Shown: positions 53,713-63,345 of the stretch, piece by piece | Position numbering within the stretch: the first letter of the stretch is position 1 | How the letters are laid out: every line of letters starts with the position of its first letter | Origin: an uncultured Bacteroidales bacterium | GTDB lineage: Bacteria > Bacteroidota > Bacteroidia > Bacteroidales > FEN-979 | NCBI GenBank assembly: GCA_903845055.1 | Contig: CAIMWF010000057.1 | Span: 1-64,000 of the forward strand | DNA length: 64,000 nt | Direction of reading: 5' to 3' | Translations under genes and position numbers: made by a program | Notes under the pieces: model-generated | Database searches by the model: none | Told to the model about the DNA's origin: nothing | What the model saw: only the letters and a program-made list of their open reading frames with translations

Positions 53713-54765
53713 TTAAATCTTGACGATTTTATTGATCACAACCTGCTTGTCAAAAGTGAACCTGATGTAATAGACGCCAGGCGCAAGGCCGCGGGTGAGT
53801 CCGTCGAGTTCGCCGGAGTGGAGGCCTTCGGACTGGAGCTGGTTTTTCAGAAGCCTGGCGCTGTATTTCCCCGACATGTCGTACAGGTCGATGGAAACGT
53901 GCAGTTGTTTCCTGAGAAAATAGTTGTAGGTCAGATTTTCACGGAAAGGGTTCGGGAACAGGATCACCGAAACGTCTGCAGTTTCAACACGTGGCAGGGA
54001 ACCTCCCTGGCCGGCCGTAGTTTGCCCGTCGCGATTCTGCTGCGTGTTTACCGAGGCGGTGATGTTGACTTCAGGAGCACTTCCGCTGCGGCGGGTCTCA
54101 ACCGTATTGATACTCACAACAGGATACCTGAAACCGGGGGCGTACCAGCTGTATTTCACGATATTGACTTCGGTGGTGCCGCAACGGTCTGTCTGCAATC
54201 CCGATTTTACCGATTTGATGCGCAGGGTGTTCTTCAGGACCATGTCGGGCATGATGAGGGTGCCGAAAGCATCTGCTGCAGCCGAATAACTGCCGGTGAA
54301 ATCAATCTTGTAATCCTGGCTGTAATATGCCACGGCTGCAAAAGGGGCAGTGAACTGATCGGCATATGAAAACGGGAATTTCATCTTGACCAGCGGATCA
54401 GTATAGACCAGGGATATTTTTTTTTCGTTATTCAGGTATCCCCTTTCTTCGAGGGTGTTTGCGGTTGCATTCATGAAATAATCGTATTCGCCGTCGTGAA
54501 GCAGTGTATTGTAATTTTCAACACCTGCCGTCTTCAGTCCTGAGGCGGTTTTCACACTGGTGCCCTGGTCTTTCCCGGTAAATTCGATCTTTGAAAAATC
54601 CCATATCTGGTTCGGCCCAGCAGTGCCGGGATCAACCGCTCTGATGGAACGGTAGGTGGCTGAATCACCCGGAACCAGCCCGTTGTTGCTGAATGTCAGG
54701 GTATACTGTGCAAAGGACCCCAGTGAAATAAATAATAGGATTGTGGTAATGTGTATATTTTTCAT
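53713..54765 (-). CDS. T9SS type A sorting domain-containing protein
   Basis: A 350-residue secreted protein: signal peptide MKNIHITTILLFISLGSFAQ, a beta-rich body of no recognised family (LTFSNNGLVPGDSATYRSI, AGPNQIWDFSKIEFTGKDQG), and a type A sorting domain at the end (VSVILFPNPFRENLTYN, LAPGVYYIRFTFDKQVVINK). Own promoter and terminator, so monocistronic. Function unknown. Confidence 0.85.
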   Translation of the reverse strand: MKNIHITTILLFISLGSFAQYTLTFSNNGLVPGDSATYRSIRAVDPGTAGPNQIWDFSKIEFTGKDQGTSVKTASGLKTAGVENYNTLLHDGEYDYFMNATANTLEERGYLNNEKKISLVYTDPLVKMKFPFSYADQFTAPFAAVAYYSQDYKIDFTGSYSAAADAFGTLIMPDMVLKNTLRIKSVKSGLQTDRCGTTEVNIVKYSWYAPGFRYPVVSINTVETRRSGSAPEVNITASVNTQQNRDGQTTAGQGGSLPRVETADVSVILFPNPFRENLTYNYFLRKQLHVSIDLYDMSGKYSARLLKNQLQSEGLHSGELDGLTRGLAPGVYYIRFTFDKQVVINKIVKI

Positions 54766-54782
54766 AGGATTTCGGTTTTTTA

Positions 54783-54790
54783 CAAAAATA
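54783..54790 (-). promoter_or_regulatory. -7 promoter box of the T9SS gene at 53713
   Basis: TATTTTTG on the minus strand, exact TAnnTTTG match, 17 bases before the ATG. Confidence 0.5.
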
Positions 54791-54994
54791 GCTAATTTTT
54801 ATCCCCGGGGATAAATTAAATGTTAAATTTTATACAAAACCGACTTAACATTTTCATTCACATGCCCTCCTGAGATATGAACCGGATTTGCTATCTTTAC
54901 CGTTGTTTTCCCGGCTGCAGGCTTTAATGCCGGTCTTCAGCCCATCCGTGAAACTGAACAGTTAACATGATAGTCACTTACGAAATCAAAGCAA

Positions 54995-55831
54995 ATGAAA
55001 TATATCGGAGCACATGTAAGTGCATCGGGCGGCGTTGAAAATGCGCCGGTCAATGCACACGCCATCGGGGCGAAGGCCTTTGCCCTTTTTACGCGCAACC
55101 AGCGCCAGTGGAAATCGTCGCCGCTTTCAAAAGGGAGTATTGAACAATTTAAGGAAAATTGCGAAAAATACGGATTCAAGCCAGGCTATATCCTTCCCCA
55201 CGACAGTTACCTGATCAACCTGGGCCATCCCGAACAGGAAGGGCTGGAGAAGTCACGCGAGGCCTTCCTGGATGAGATGAGCAGGTGTGAACAGCTGGGC
55301 CTCGACCGGTTGAATTTCCATCCGGGGGGATCGCTCGGCCAGTTCAGCGATGAGGAATGCCTGCGTCGGATAGCCGAATCGATCAACATCACCCTTGGGA
55401 AAACCAAAGGCGTGATCGCTGTAATCGAAAACACGGCCGGGCAGGGCAGCAACCTGGGTTTTAAATTTGAACAGATCGGATTTATCATCAGCCTTGTGGA
55501 AGACAAAAACCGGGTGGGAGTTTGCATCGACACCTGCCATTCCTTTGCAGCAGGGTACGACCTGACCTCCGACGATGCCTTCAATGCGACCTTCCGCAAT
55601 TTTGACGAAGCCGTCGGGTTCGGGTACCTGAAAGGAATGCACATCAACGATTCAAAAAAAGGGCTGGGCAGCCGGGTCGACCGGCACGACAGCCTCGGAA
55701 AGGGGACCCTCGGTCTTGAGGTCTTCAGGCGGCTCATGCACGATCCGCGTTTTGATGAAATCCCCCTGATCCTCGAAACGCCCGATGAAACAATCTGGGC
55801 AGAGGAGATCAAACTTTTATACAGTCTTTAG
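54995..55831 (+). CDS. nfo: deoxyribonuclease IV (apurinic/apyrimidinic endonuclease)
   Basis: A 278-residue TIM-barrel AP endonuclease with three-metal active site. Blocks: [81 protein letters not shown] and LETPDE, all ligand segments intact. It incises DNA at abasic sites, the product of alkyl-base glycosylases such as the AlkD-like protein. Its end overlaps the convergent SDR gene by 15 bases. Confidence 0.95.
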   Translation: MKYIGAHVSASGGVENAPVNAHAIGAKAFALFTRNQRQWKSSPLSKGSIEQFKENCEKYGFKPGYILPHDSYLINLGHPEQEGLEKSREAFLDEMSRCEQLGLDRLNFHPGGSLGQFSDEECLRRIAESINITLGKTKGVIAVIENTAGQGSNLGFKFEQIGFIISLVEDKNRVGVCIDTCHSFAAGYDLTSDDAFNATFRNFDEAVGFGYLKGMHINDSKKGLGSRVDRHDSLGKGTLGLEVFRRLMHDPRFDEIPLILETPDETIWAEEIKLLYSL

Positions 55832-56899
55832 GTTTTCAAGCAACGCTTCAGACATTTCCCAGAGACGCCTGCCGTTTCCGGGATCGGCCGCCATCTCATC
55901 CACCGGTTTCCTGCTCATCAGGAAGAGGTAGTCGGAGGTTTTTCCCTCAACATCGGGCGACGCAGCCAGGTATACCACCGGGACTGCGGCCTTGACTGGC
56001 GATTTGAAAAATATCCCAAATACCACCTTCAGCAGGGGCTGGAAAATCACGGGGGCTTCACGCGCGATGTTCGAGTTGACAGGACCGGGGCAAAGGGCAA
56101 ACACTGAAACACGGGGATGGCCGCCGGGGTTGAGGCGACGGGCCAGTTCGCAGGCATAGGTCGTCAGCAGGAGTTTGTAATACCCGTACAATTCAATCGA
56201 TTTGCCTATCTGGTAATCCCGGTAGTGGCCGAATTCGTCCCAGCTGAAATTGTCGGGGTTACGGTGGCTTTCGGAGGCGACAAAGACGATTCGGGGAATA
56301 GGGGATTTACGATTTACGAATTCAGATTTACGATTTAAATCTGTTGCATCCGGACTTTCTCCCGTCGCAAGTTCGGGATTGATGTTCATCAGGTTATGCC
56401 CGATGAGAAGGTTCACAAAGATGAATTTCGAGAAATAATTGACCATGAACATCTCCTCCAGCCCCTGCGGGGTTTTCCTGCTCTTCTTCGGCACGATGCC
56501 GGCATTGCAGACAAGAACGTCAATCCTGCTTTCAACCCCGTCGCTGCCCTTGAGGAACGGTTTCAGATTTTCCACCAGTTTTGTGATCGACCGGATATCT
56601 GCAAAATCAACGTGAAGCATGTGGACATCGTGGTTCCCCGAAAGTTTCTTTACCCGCTCCCCCTGTTCCGGGATGCCGCTGCGGCATGCCATAATGACCC
56701 TTGCCCCGCGACGGGCGAGATCGGTGGCGACGGCAAAACCCAGGCCGGAACTTGACCCGTCGACCAGCGCGGTCTTCCCGTCCAGCCTGTCGGACAATTT
56801 CAATTCACCGGCCGGTTCATGCTTGCGGAAAAGGTCGGCGATGCCTGTCAATGTTGCTGAAACGGGGTTGTTGTATTTTTTGTGCCTGTTATCTTTCAT
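55817..56899 (-). CDS. SDR family oxidoreductase, extended (WWOX/retinol dehydrogenase-like)
   Basis: A 360-residue SDR. Cofactor motif [19 protein letters not shown] (about 47-65), NAG in [10 protein letters not shown], catalytic YxxxK in [11 protein letters not shown] (about 235-245) and [11 protein letters not shown] before it. The length and block spacing fit the protochlorophyllide reductase/retinol dehydrogenase group. A five-unit 7-bp array is inserted in the coding sequence at residues about 188-199 ([13 protein letters not shown]). It is last in a leftward operon with sulfotransferase and DUF1214 genes (11-base overlap with the former). Confidence 0.85.
   Translation of the reverse strand: MKDNRHKKYNNPVSATLTGIADLFRKHEPAGELKLSDRLDGKTALVDGSSSGLGFAVATDLARRGARVIMACRSGIPEQGERVKKLSGNHDVHMLHVDFADIRSITKLVENLKPFLKGSDGVESRIDVLVCNAGIVPKKSRKTPQGLEEMFMVNYFSKFIFVNLLIGHNLMNINPELATGESPDATDLNRKSEFVNRKSPIPRIVFVASESHRNPDNFSWDEFGHYRDYQIGKSIELYGYYKLLLTTYACELARRLNPGGHPRVSVFALCPGPVNSNIAREAPVIFQPLLKVVFGIFFKSPVKAAVPVVYLAASPDVEGKTSDYLFLMSRKPVDEMAADPGNGRRLWEMSEALLENLKTV
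56304..56338 (+). repeat. 7-bp array (5 units) inside the SDR gene
   Basis: GATTTAC, GATTTAC, GAATTCA, GATTTAC, GATTTAA. Open in the coding frame of the SDR. Same unit as 40548, 53597, 63346. Confidence 0.9.
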
Positions 56900-58229
56900 A
56901 ATATTTTTTGAATACTTCCTGGTAATTTGATGTATGTTGATCGATATCGGCCCTTGTCAACCCGAAATCCTCCAGCGAATAGTGATGTTCCCCGTGCTTG
57001 CGATGCGGGTGTTCGCGTTCATGCTCCCTGAACTTTTCAATGAGGCCAGGAGTAAGGCCGCCGTTTTGCTGGTAGATGAGCGAAAGGGCAGGGACAGAAT
57101 CAGCAATAAGGTCTTTATAAAATATGTCGGTGAACTTTTTTTCATTGCCTTCCTTAATCCTGTAATCGAGGGCACGGTCGAGCATATACCCCGTCTTTCG
57201 CACCCAGTGAGCGGCAACCTGCCTTTCATCCACCCGGTCGCTGAAAATCCTCCGGTTGCAGGTGACCATGCTCAGGAACGACGGTACCGACTCATACAGG
57301 CTCCGGTGGGGCCAGATAAAATGAACGTCACCGAAATTCTTTTCGATCAGGTCGGGAAATTCAAGGTGGTGGGGCGTTTTGAGGATCCACCGTTTTGCCG
57401 GTTTCATCCATTGAAGGAATTTCAGCAATTTAGCTGCGTAGGCGTATGCCGGCGACTGATCGGTGTTTTCAAGCCAGGAGGAATAGGATGGCACATGCAT
57501 CATGGCCTCGGGAGTTGTGCTGAGAAAACTCACATCGAGCATTAGGATATCCTCCTCCGGCTGCATGACATCGATTGGGTGAATCATGAAAAAGCCCGGC
57601 GACATGAGTTTCAGCGCCTTCACTGATGTATTGCCGACCGAGATCCTTTTGTCGCGCTTATGGGGATAACCTTCGGGAATACCCGGCACCTCTCCACCTG
57701 AAGTGTTATTCCGTTGCGAGAGGTCATATAGCCCGAGGTCGAGCGGCATCGGGTTGATGACCTCCCAGCTCGGAATAACACGGTGATCGGCGTCAACGGC
57801 CAGCAGCCGCTGCAACTTGGTAGTACCGGTTCTTTGCAGCCCGACGATGATCCACAGCGGATATAGTGGCTGCGCAAGAATTTCCGGCTGCTTTTTAAAG
57901 TAATATTCGGCCCTCAAACGGATGCTCAGCAAACTCACGAACCTTTCGCGGGTGATAAACCGGCCGATCGGGTGCAGCCCGGCCTCCTCGTTGATGGACC
58001 GGAGCAACCGGTCGAGCGGCTCGTCCATAAAATCATTGCCGAGGTCGGTCAGACCTGTGATTTTTCGGGCGGAACTGATCAACGTGTCTTTATCCAGGCG
58101 GATCTTTGTCCCAAACGGATAGGTCCCTTTCCATACCGCGTTGATGGCGCGAAACCAAACCGGGCTCTGGCTGAAACTCTGAATATTGGCAATCCTGGCA
58201 ACCGTCATCCTTAAAGTTTTATTTCGCAT
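56889..58229 (-). CDS. sulfotransferase family protein
   Basis: A 446-residue PAPS-dependent sulfotransferase of the Sulfotransfer_3 type. The 5'-phosphosulfate loop is IVGLQRTGTTKLQRLL (about 127-142), and the 3'-phosphate region includes KRWILKTPHHLEFPDL and FIWPHRSLYESVPSF. The family sulfates lipids, sterols or sugars. Neighbours (two SDRs and a DUF1214 protein) point to a small-molecule or lipid pathway. Overlaps the SDR gene by 11 bases. Confidence 0.88.
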   Translation of the reverse strand: MRNKTLRMTVARIANIQSFSQSPVWFRAINAVWKGTYPFGTKIRLDKDTLISSARKITGLTDLGNDFMDEPLDRLLRSINEEAGLHPIGRFITRERFVSLLSIRLRAEYYFKKQPEILAQPLYPLWIIVGLQRTGTTKLQRLLAVDADHRVIPSWEVINPMPLDLGLYDLSQRNNTSGGEVPGIPEGYPHKRDKRISVGNTSVKALKLMSPGFFMIHPIDVMQPEEDILMLDVSFLSTTPEAMMHVPSYSSWLENTDQSPAYAYAAKLLKFLQWMKPAKRWILKTPHHLEFPDLIEKNFGDVHFIWPHRSLYESVPSFLSMVTCNRRIFSDRVDERQVAAHWVRKTGYMLDRALDYRIKEGNEKKFTDIFYKDLIADSVPALSLIYQQNGGLTPGLIEKFREHEREHPHRKHGEHHYSLEDFGLTRADIDQHTSNYQEVFKKYYER

Positions 58230-58274
58230 TAAATAAAAACCGTGAACCAGGATCGTTGTCCAATCCTGACCACA

Positions 58275-58304
58275 CCGTAATTTTTAATTTTTAATTTTTA
58301 ATTG
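58275..58304 (+). repeat. TTTTTAA 7-bp array at the DUF1214 gene stop
   Basis: A 30-bp sequence identical to 37067-37096. It encodes the C-terminal QLKIKN and stop of the DUF1214 protein. Confidence 0.95.
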
Positions 58305-59474
58305 GCTAAATGGCTCCACCCTGCATTCCGGCTCCACTGCCATATCCCCGTCGGCAATCCTGTACCAGCGCCACAGCATGGTCCCCTGGTCGTGCCCGCA
58401 GGTATTGATCCAGTTAGGCACCCCGGAATCATGGTGTGCAACCACAACCTTCACCGACCCATCCGGTTCATAAATTGCCGTGGCCTTGTTGATGCAGATG
58501 GTGAAATACCGGTAATCGAGCGATTCCATCCAGTAGTTGTTCAGCTGGAAGTTCCACGAATCGCAGGCAGGAGGTTTGACACGGATCACAAGCGACTCAT
58601 TTCCGGCCAGTTTCCAGTGGCTGTGATAATAGATGATATTCTTGTCGCCACCGGCCGCGTTGGAGGTCTCCGGATCGAACAACGGCAATTTGTTGGTGTG
58701 TTTCTGAAAACCGTTGGCCCACCGGGCGAAGAGAAAGGAGGCCCCGGCGACGAACATGGAGGCGGTTTTCAGCCCTTCATCCACCATGGCGGGGGTAACG
58801 GGATCGGGAGCACGGCGACCGTCGAGATTTTCAATGTGAATCTCGGCCGGGGTTTCGGTAAAACGGTTTAAAAAGGTCTGGCGGACCATCACCATCGTGG
58901 TATCCGGCTCAATTTTAAGCCAGTTCTTTTCCACGGCTATGGTACTTAGGATTATTTCAAAAGTGCCGTCGGTCTCAACCTGCAGTTGCTGATCCTCCAG
59001 CGCCCCGCAGGGGGCAAGTCCGCCGGTGGATCCGTAATTCCCGTTCTGGGTGAAAAACCCGATGTAATGAACCGAATTTCTTTTCCCGGAAATTCGGTAG
59101 CTGTATTTCCCGCTGATCTGGGCGTTGAAATAATGGTTGTCGGGATTGTCGGCCCCGAGTTTAACCGTTTCGTGAGCCATGCGGCGCAGCACGGGGAAGG
59201 TGGGGTCGCAGTATTCAACAAAAGCCTCAAGTCCGCCCCTTGTCAGGCGTGAGAGATACCGCAGCCCTTCGGCCTGGTTGAAGGCGTCGCGGGGAGTACC
59301 CGGGTACATCAGCGAGGCACCGGCCGACTTTAGGTTGTCGCAGTATTCTTCCCATGCTTTTCCGGAGATGACGCGCTGTGCATGGACGTCCTCCTCCGTT
59401 TTCCCTTTGAGTTTCAGTCCGGCTCGCCTGAAAGCCTTGACCAGGCTCAAAAAGAGGAACAGCAGCTTTCTCAT
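58284..59474 (-). CDS. DUF1214 domain-containing protein
   Basis: A 396-residue protein. The second half carries DUF1214-like blocks: KNIIYYHSHWKLAGNESLVI, WNFQLNNYWMESLDYRYF, and GVPNWINTCGHDQGTMLWRW. The first 20 residues are hydrophobic (MRKLLFLFLSLVKAF), maybe an anchor or signal. The last residues, QLKIKN, are encoded by a 7-bp repeat identical to that ending purL, so the native C-terminus was replaced or ends just before. Function unknown; DUF1214 proteins are common in mycobacteria and proteobacteria beside SDRs and sulfotransferases. First gene of the operon with its own promoter. Confidence 0.82.
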   Translation of the reverse strand: MRKLLFLFLSLVKAFRRAGLKLKGKTEEDVHAQRVISGKAWEEYCDNLKSAGASLMYPGTPRDAFNQAEGLRYLSRLTRGGLEAFVEYCDPTFPVLRRMAHETVKLGADNPDNHYFNAQISGKYSYRISGKRNSVHYIGFFTQNGNYGSTGGLAPCGALEDQQLQVETDGTFEIILSTIAVEKNWLKIEPDTTMVMVRQTFLNRFTETPAEIHIENLDGRRAPDPVTPAMVDEGLKTASMFVAGASFLFARWANGFQKHTNKLPLFDPETSNAAGGDKNIIYYHSHWKLAGNESLVIRVKPPACDSWNFQLNNYWMESLDYRYFTICINKATAIYEPDGSVKVVVAHHDSGVPNWINTCGHDQGTMLWRWYRIADGDMAVEPECRVEPFSQLKIKN

Positions 59475-59507
59475 AATGAAAATAATTACCTATTATTGCA
59501 GATCAGG

Positions 59508-59515
59508 CAAAGGTA
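59508..59515 (-). promoter_or_regulatory. -7 promoter box of the DUF1214-sulfotransferase-SDR operon
   Basis: TACCTTTG on the minus strand, exact TAnnTTTG match, 33 bases before the ATG at 59474. Confidence 0.55.
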
Positions 59516-59523
59516 GAAAAAAC

Positions 59524-60333
59524 ATGAAATCTCTGGCAGAACGATATGGAAATTGGGCGCTGGTGGCGGGCGCCGCGGCGGGCATCGGCGAAGGATTTAC
59601 AACCATGCTGGCAGCCAGCGGCTTCAGTGTCATCCTGGCCGACAGGAACGCGGAAACCATGCATACGCTCGCTTTAAAAATTGAACAGGTTTACCGGGTA
59701 GAAACCCGCGAATTGCACCTTGACCTGTCTGAACCGGATGCCTCCGCACGATGCCTGCAGGCTGCAGCCGAAAACGGTTGCCGGCTGATGGTGTATGTGG
59801 CGGCGTTCAGTCATGTGAGCCGGTTTACCAATCTTGAAAGCGCGGACCTTGATAAATTTCTTTCGGTCAACAACCGCACGCTGCTGCACATGGTCTATGG
59901 ATTTTCAAAAAGGCTGGCCGCCACCGGGGAGCCGGGCGCGATCTTGCTGGTATCTTCTCTTGCGGGCCTCCTAGGTCCACAATACGTGGCAACCTATGCC
60001 GCGACCAAGGCATTCACGATACGGCTGGCGGAGTCGCTTCACGGCGAATTCAGGGAGCACGGGATCGCCATCATGGCCTGCTGCCCGGGATCGGTGTTAA
60101 CACCGGCTTACCTGGCGGGCAAACCCGATTTCAGCAAGATCAAACCTCCTTTCATGGATGCCGGTGAAACCGCAAGTTATGCCCTGAAGCGGCTTGGCAG
60201 ATCGACCCTTTGTATCCCCGGCAGGATGAACCGGCTGCAGTATTTCTTCCTGCTGAACCTGGTGCCGCGGCGGCTGGCCTCAAAGCTTGTAAATGATGCC
60301 ATGAAAAAAATATTTGGAAATGCAGTAAAGTAA
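59524..60333 (+). CDS. SDR family NAD(P)-dependent oxidoreductase
   Basis: A 269-residue classical SDR starting at ATG 59524 (MKSLAERYG); an open frame extending 345 bases upstream runs antisense through the DUF1214 gene and is not real. Motifs: AGAAAGIGEG (about 14-23), catalytic Ser in LLVSSLAGLLG and YAATKAFTIRLAES (YxxxK). It resembles DltE/3-oxoacyl reductase-like SDRs that lack a specific assignment. Divergent from the DUF1214 operon and likely part of the same pathway. Confidence 0.87.
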   Translation: MKSLAERYGNWALVAGAAAGIGEGFTTMLAASGFSVILADRNAETMHTLALKIEQVYRVETRELHLDLSEPDASARCLQAAAENGCRLMVYVAAFSHVSRFTNLESADLDKFLSVNNRTLLHMVYGFSKRLAATGEPGAILLVSSLAGLLGPQYVATYAATKAFTIRLAESLHGEFREHGIAIMACCPGSVLTPAYLAGKPDFSKIKPPFMDAGETASYALKRLGRSTLCIPGRMNRLQYFFLLNLVPRRLASKLVNDAMKKIFGNAVK

Positions 60334-60346
60334 CCAGATATTTTAG

Positions 60347-60354
60347 TATATTTG
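60347..60354 (+). promoter_or_regulatory. -7 promoter box of the AAA_14 gene
   Basis: TATATTTG, exact match. It covers the GTG at 60354, so the ATG at 60384 is the start. Confidence 0.55.
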
Positions 60355-60383
60355 TGGTTAATATCGGGTTAAAATATCGTAAT

Positions 60384-61760
60384 ATGATCCGGCGAACCAT
60401 TTTTACCGCACTGTCAACCCACCTCCGGGAACCGGAAATCACCCTGATCACCGGGCCGCGCCAGGTTGGCAAGACCACCCTGATGCACCTGCTGGCCGAT
60501 GCATTGCACTCCGAAGGTCAACCCACCCTTGTGTTGCATCTTGACAATGAGAATGATTTCAGTGCAGTCGCTTCCCAGTCAACGCTGATTGAAAGAATCA
60601 GGCAAGTTTCCCAGGTCCGTATGGTCTATGTCTTCATTGATGAAATCCAGTTGAAAGAAAATGCCGGCCTTTTCATGAAGGGGTTGTATGACATGCAGTT
60701 GCCGGTTAAATTCATTCTCTCCGGTTCTGGCAGTATGGAATTATATGCCAGCATCCAGGAATCGATGGCCGGCCGTAAGCGTGTTTTCGAGGTCATGCCG
60801 GTGAGCTTTTTTGAATTCGCAGATTTCCGGACTGATTATAAGCATTCCGACGGTCTTGGTTCGTTCCTGATGAACGATCTGCATGGGGCGCTGGGGCTCC
60901 TCAACGAATACCTCAATTTTGGCGGGTACCCGGGTGTGATCACCGCCTCAACGGTTCACGACAAGATGGATGTGATCAGCGAAATATTCCAGTCGTATAT
61001 GGTTCGTGACATCCGGAGGCTTTTAACAGGTCACGGGCCGGAGGTTTACGGGCGTATGATCAGCCTGCTTGCAGCGCAAACCGGGTGCATGATTAACCTC
61101 TCTGGTCTGTCCGGCGAAACACAGTCGGCCCTGCCGACCATCCGGAAATACCTCTGGTATGCCGAACGTACCTTCTTCCTGAAAATGATCCCGCCATTGC
61201 ATGGTAACAAAGTCAAGGAGATCACAAAATCTCCTGTGGTCTATTTTGCCGATCACGGGATGCGGAATTTTTCCATCAGGATGTTTGGTAATATCCATAA
61301 TCACAGGGATTATGGCTTTGTTTTCCAGAACCTGGTTTGCACCCTGCTGCTTGACACCCTGCAGCGGCATATCTATGATCTCCATTTCTGGCGTACCACC
61401 AATAAGGCCGAGGTTGATTTTGTGATCGAACGATATGAAAATCCGCTCCCTGTAGAGGTTAAATATTCATCGTTGAAGGGGCCCGAAATCAGCCGTTCGC
61501 TGCGCAGTTTTATCGACCATTACCACCCGTCTGATTGCTGGGTGATCAACCTCTCCTATACCGGAACCCTTGCCATTATTAACAGCACCATCCATTTCAT
61601 CCCTATCTTCAGGCTGCAGCCCTACCTCGATGATCTGCGCAATGAACCCGGGCGTCTGTACGCTGTTTCTGAAAAGGAGGTGATTTACCGGTTGCTGCAA
61701 CCCGGTGAAGGAGGCAGGCTGAAGAAGGACAGTTTATACAGCAACCGTAAAATGGATTAA
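60384..61760 (+). CDS. ATP-binding protein, AAA_14 with DUF4143
   Basis: A 458-residue protein of a very widespread, uncharacterised ATPase class. Walker A is ITGPRQVGKTTLMHLLADAL (cut around 22-41), Walker B-like MVYVFIDEIQ, and the DUF4143 part contains YLNFGGYPGVI, FLKMIPPLHGN and FWRTTNKAEVDFVIE (PD-(D/E)XK-like ending with VEVKYS). Some relatives are linked to mobile or defence contexts, but here it stands alone. The ATG at 60384 is used because the promoter box covers the earlier GTG. Confidence 0.88.
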   Translation: MIRRTIFTALSTHLREPEITLITGPRQVGKTTLMHLLADALHSEGQPTLVLHLDNENDFSAVASQSTLIERIRQVSQVRMVYVFIDEIQLKENAGLFMKGLYDMQLPVKFILSGSGSMELYASIQESMAGRKRVFEVMPVSFFEFADFRTDYKHSDGLGSFLMNDLHGALGLLNEYLNFGGYPGVITASTVHDKMDVISEIFQSYMVRDIRRLLTGHGPEVYGRMISLLAAQTGCMINLSGLSGETQSALPTIRKYLWYAERTFFLKMIPPLHGNKVKEITKSPVVYFADHGMRNFSIRMFGNIHNHRDYGFVFQNLVCTLLLDTLQRHIYDLHFWRTTNKAEVDFVIERYENPLPVEVKYSSLKGPEISRSLRSFIDHYHPSDCWVINLSYTGTLAIINSTIHFIPIFRLQPYLDDLRNEPGRLYAVSEKEVIYRLLQPGEGGRLKKDSLYSNRKMD

Positions 61761-61894
61761 CCGGGGAACGGAAATACCACCCCGGTTTCCTCCTGTGAAT
61801 ATTTTAACACGGCTATTGCTTTCCATCCCATTCCACCTTATCTTTACCTTATAATTTTCATCCCTTCCTTTTTCATATCCTAAACATATTTCTT

Positions 61895-63343
61895 ATGAAC
61901 CCTTTTAAAAATCTGGCCATCCTGCTGTTGCTGACAGCCCTGGCCGGCGTTTTCGTGCCCGCGTTGGGCCAGGAACCGCCACCCGGTAAAAAAGTCTATA
62001 CGCTTTATCCGCCGATTAATTTAGCTGCCACAAACGTCAACTGTTACGGTTATCTTACCTGGCAGAAACCCCAGATGCCCGGCGGCGCCACCCCGTCGGG
62101 TCTGGTCGGCTATTGCGTTTACAAGAATGGGGTGTTACTTCAATATATCGCGGGTGAAGGGACCCTTCTCTACTGGGACTATGAGCTGGCCCCGGGAACA
62201 TCCACCTACACGGTAACGGCAAAATACGACCTCACCTCCTATGGCACTCCCGGCCAGTTCGGGGAGTCGCTGCCTGCCGGCCCGGTTCAGTTAACATGGA
62301 ATTGTGCCGTATCATGGCCATTTTTTGAACCCTGGGATGCAGGCACATTTTCTTTCCATAGCTGGATGTTCAGCCCGGCACAGGGAAACTGGACCGTTAA
62401 TACCGGCCAGGGGAACCCCGCCCCGACCGCACTTTTCAACGGAACTCCCTCCATTGAAAATTACAATATTTTAATGAAAGGCTACTGGCTGCTCGGTGAA
62501 GTTTTTACCTGTGCCAATATCTACTTTGAGTTTGACTACAAACTCACCGATAATTCGGCGGGAGGTACCGAGAAACTGGTACCTGTATATTATCTTGATA
62601 CAACCTGGTACCCGCTGATGGAATTAACAAACCAGGGTTCAACCGGATGGATTCATCAGAAAATTGATCTCTCAATGATTTGTGGCCATTATTCCCGGAT
62701 AGGTTTCAGGGTGTCGGGCATCCACAGCGCCAACATCGCAGGATGGGAGGTGGACAATATTTATGTGCATGCGGTCTGTAAAGGACCAACCAGCCCAGCC
62801 TATACGTTGAACTGGAACCAGGTGAACCTGTCATGGCAACACCCTGCCTGCGACAGCCTGTCGTCGGTTGCCGGGTATAATGTTTACCGCACCGACAAGA
62901 CCGGGTTGCCGCCGTTCTCTAAAATAACCGCCAGCCTTATCCAGGGTTACGCCTATACCGATTACATCCCGACCTCCATCCTCAATGGCCAGTTCCGGTA
63001 TTATATAACCGACTATCACAAAAACTACCAGGATGGAACCCTGTTATGTGAAGCATCATCGGATACCCTGGTGCTCGATTACGCATTGGGGATCAGGGAT
63101 CCCGGTGCCGGCGGCATCCGGATATACCCGCAGCCTGCCAGGGATAATCTGACGGTGAGCAGCGACAGCCCGGTTGAAACATACGGGGTCTACAGCGTTC
63201 TCGGAACAACCATGATCAGCCGTTCAGCCAACAATCAAAGGGAATTCAGCATTGCCGTGAACCAGCTACCCGAAGGGATCTACCTGGTGCAAATAAAAAA
63301 TGCATCAGGAACCTTCACGAGGAAAGTGTCGGTGATGCATTGA
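61895..63343 (+). CDS. T9SS type A sorting domain protein with jelly-roll and fibronectin modules
   Basis: A 482-residue secreted protein. Signal peptide MNPFKNLAILLLLTALAG, first fibronectin-like module (PPINLAATNVNCYGYLTWQK), a MAM/jelly-roll-like domain (ANIYFEFDYKLTDNSAGGTE, IGFRVSGIHSANIAGWEVDN), a second fibronectin-like module (YTLNWNQVNLSWQH, VAGYNVYRTDK) and a type A sorting domain (IRIYPQPARDNLTV, LPEGIYLVQIKNASG). No catalytic domain; it may be an adhesin or binding protein. The stop is followed after two bases by a 7-bp array. Confidence 0.85.
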   Translation: MNPFKNLAILLLLTALAGVFVPALGQEPPPGKKVYTLYPPINLAATNVNCYGYLTWQKPQMPGGATPSGLVGYCVYKNGVLLQYIAGEGTLLYWDYELAPGTSTYTVTAKYDLTSYGTPGQFGESLPAGPVQLTWNCAVSWPFFEPWDAGTFSFHSWMFSPAQGNWTVNTGQGNPAPTALFNGTPSIENYNILMKGYWLLGEVFTCANIYFEFDYKLTDNSAGGTEKLVPVYYLDTTWYPLMELTNQGSTGWIHQKIDLSMICGHYSRIGFRVSGIHSANIAGWEVDNIYVHAVCKGPTSPAYTLNWNQVNLSWQHPACDSLSSVAGYNVYRTDKTGLPPFSKITASLIQGYAYTDYIPTSILNGQFRYYITDYHKNYQDGTLLCEASSDTLVLDYALGIRDPGAGGIRIYPQPARDNLTVSSDSPVETYGVYSVLGTTMISRSANNQREFSIAVNQLPEGIYLVQIKNASGTFTRKVSVMH

Positions 63344-63345
63344 AG

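Noticed and set aside
59179-59523. N-terminal extension of the SDR at 59524
   Set aside because: It is antisense to the DUF1214 gene and precedes the operon promoter; the SDR cofactor motif sits at the expected distance from ATG 59524.
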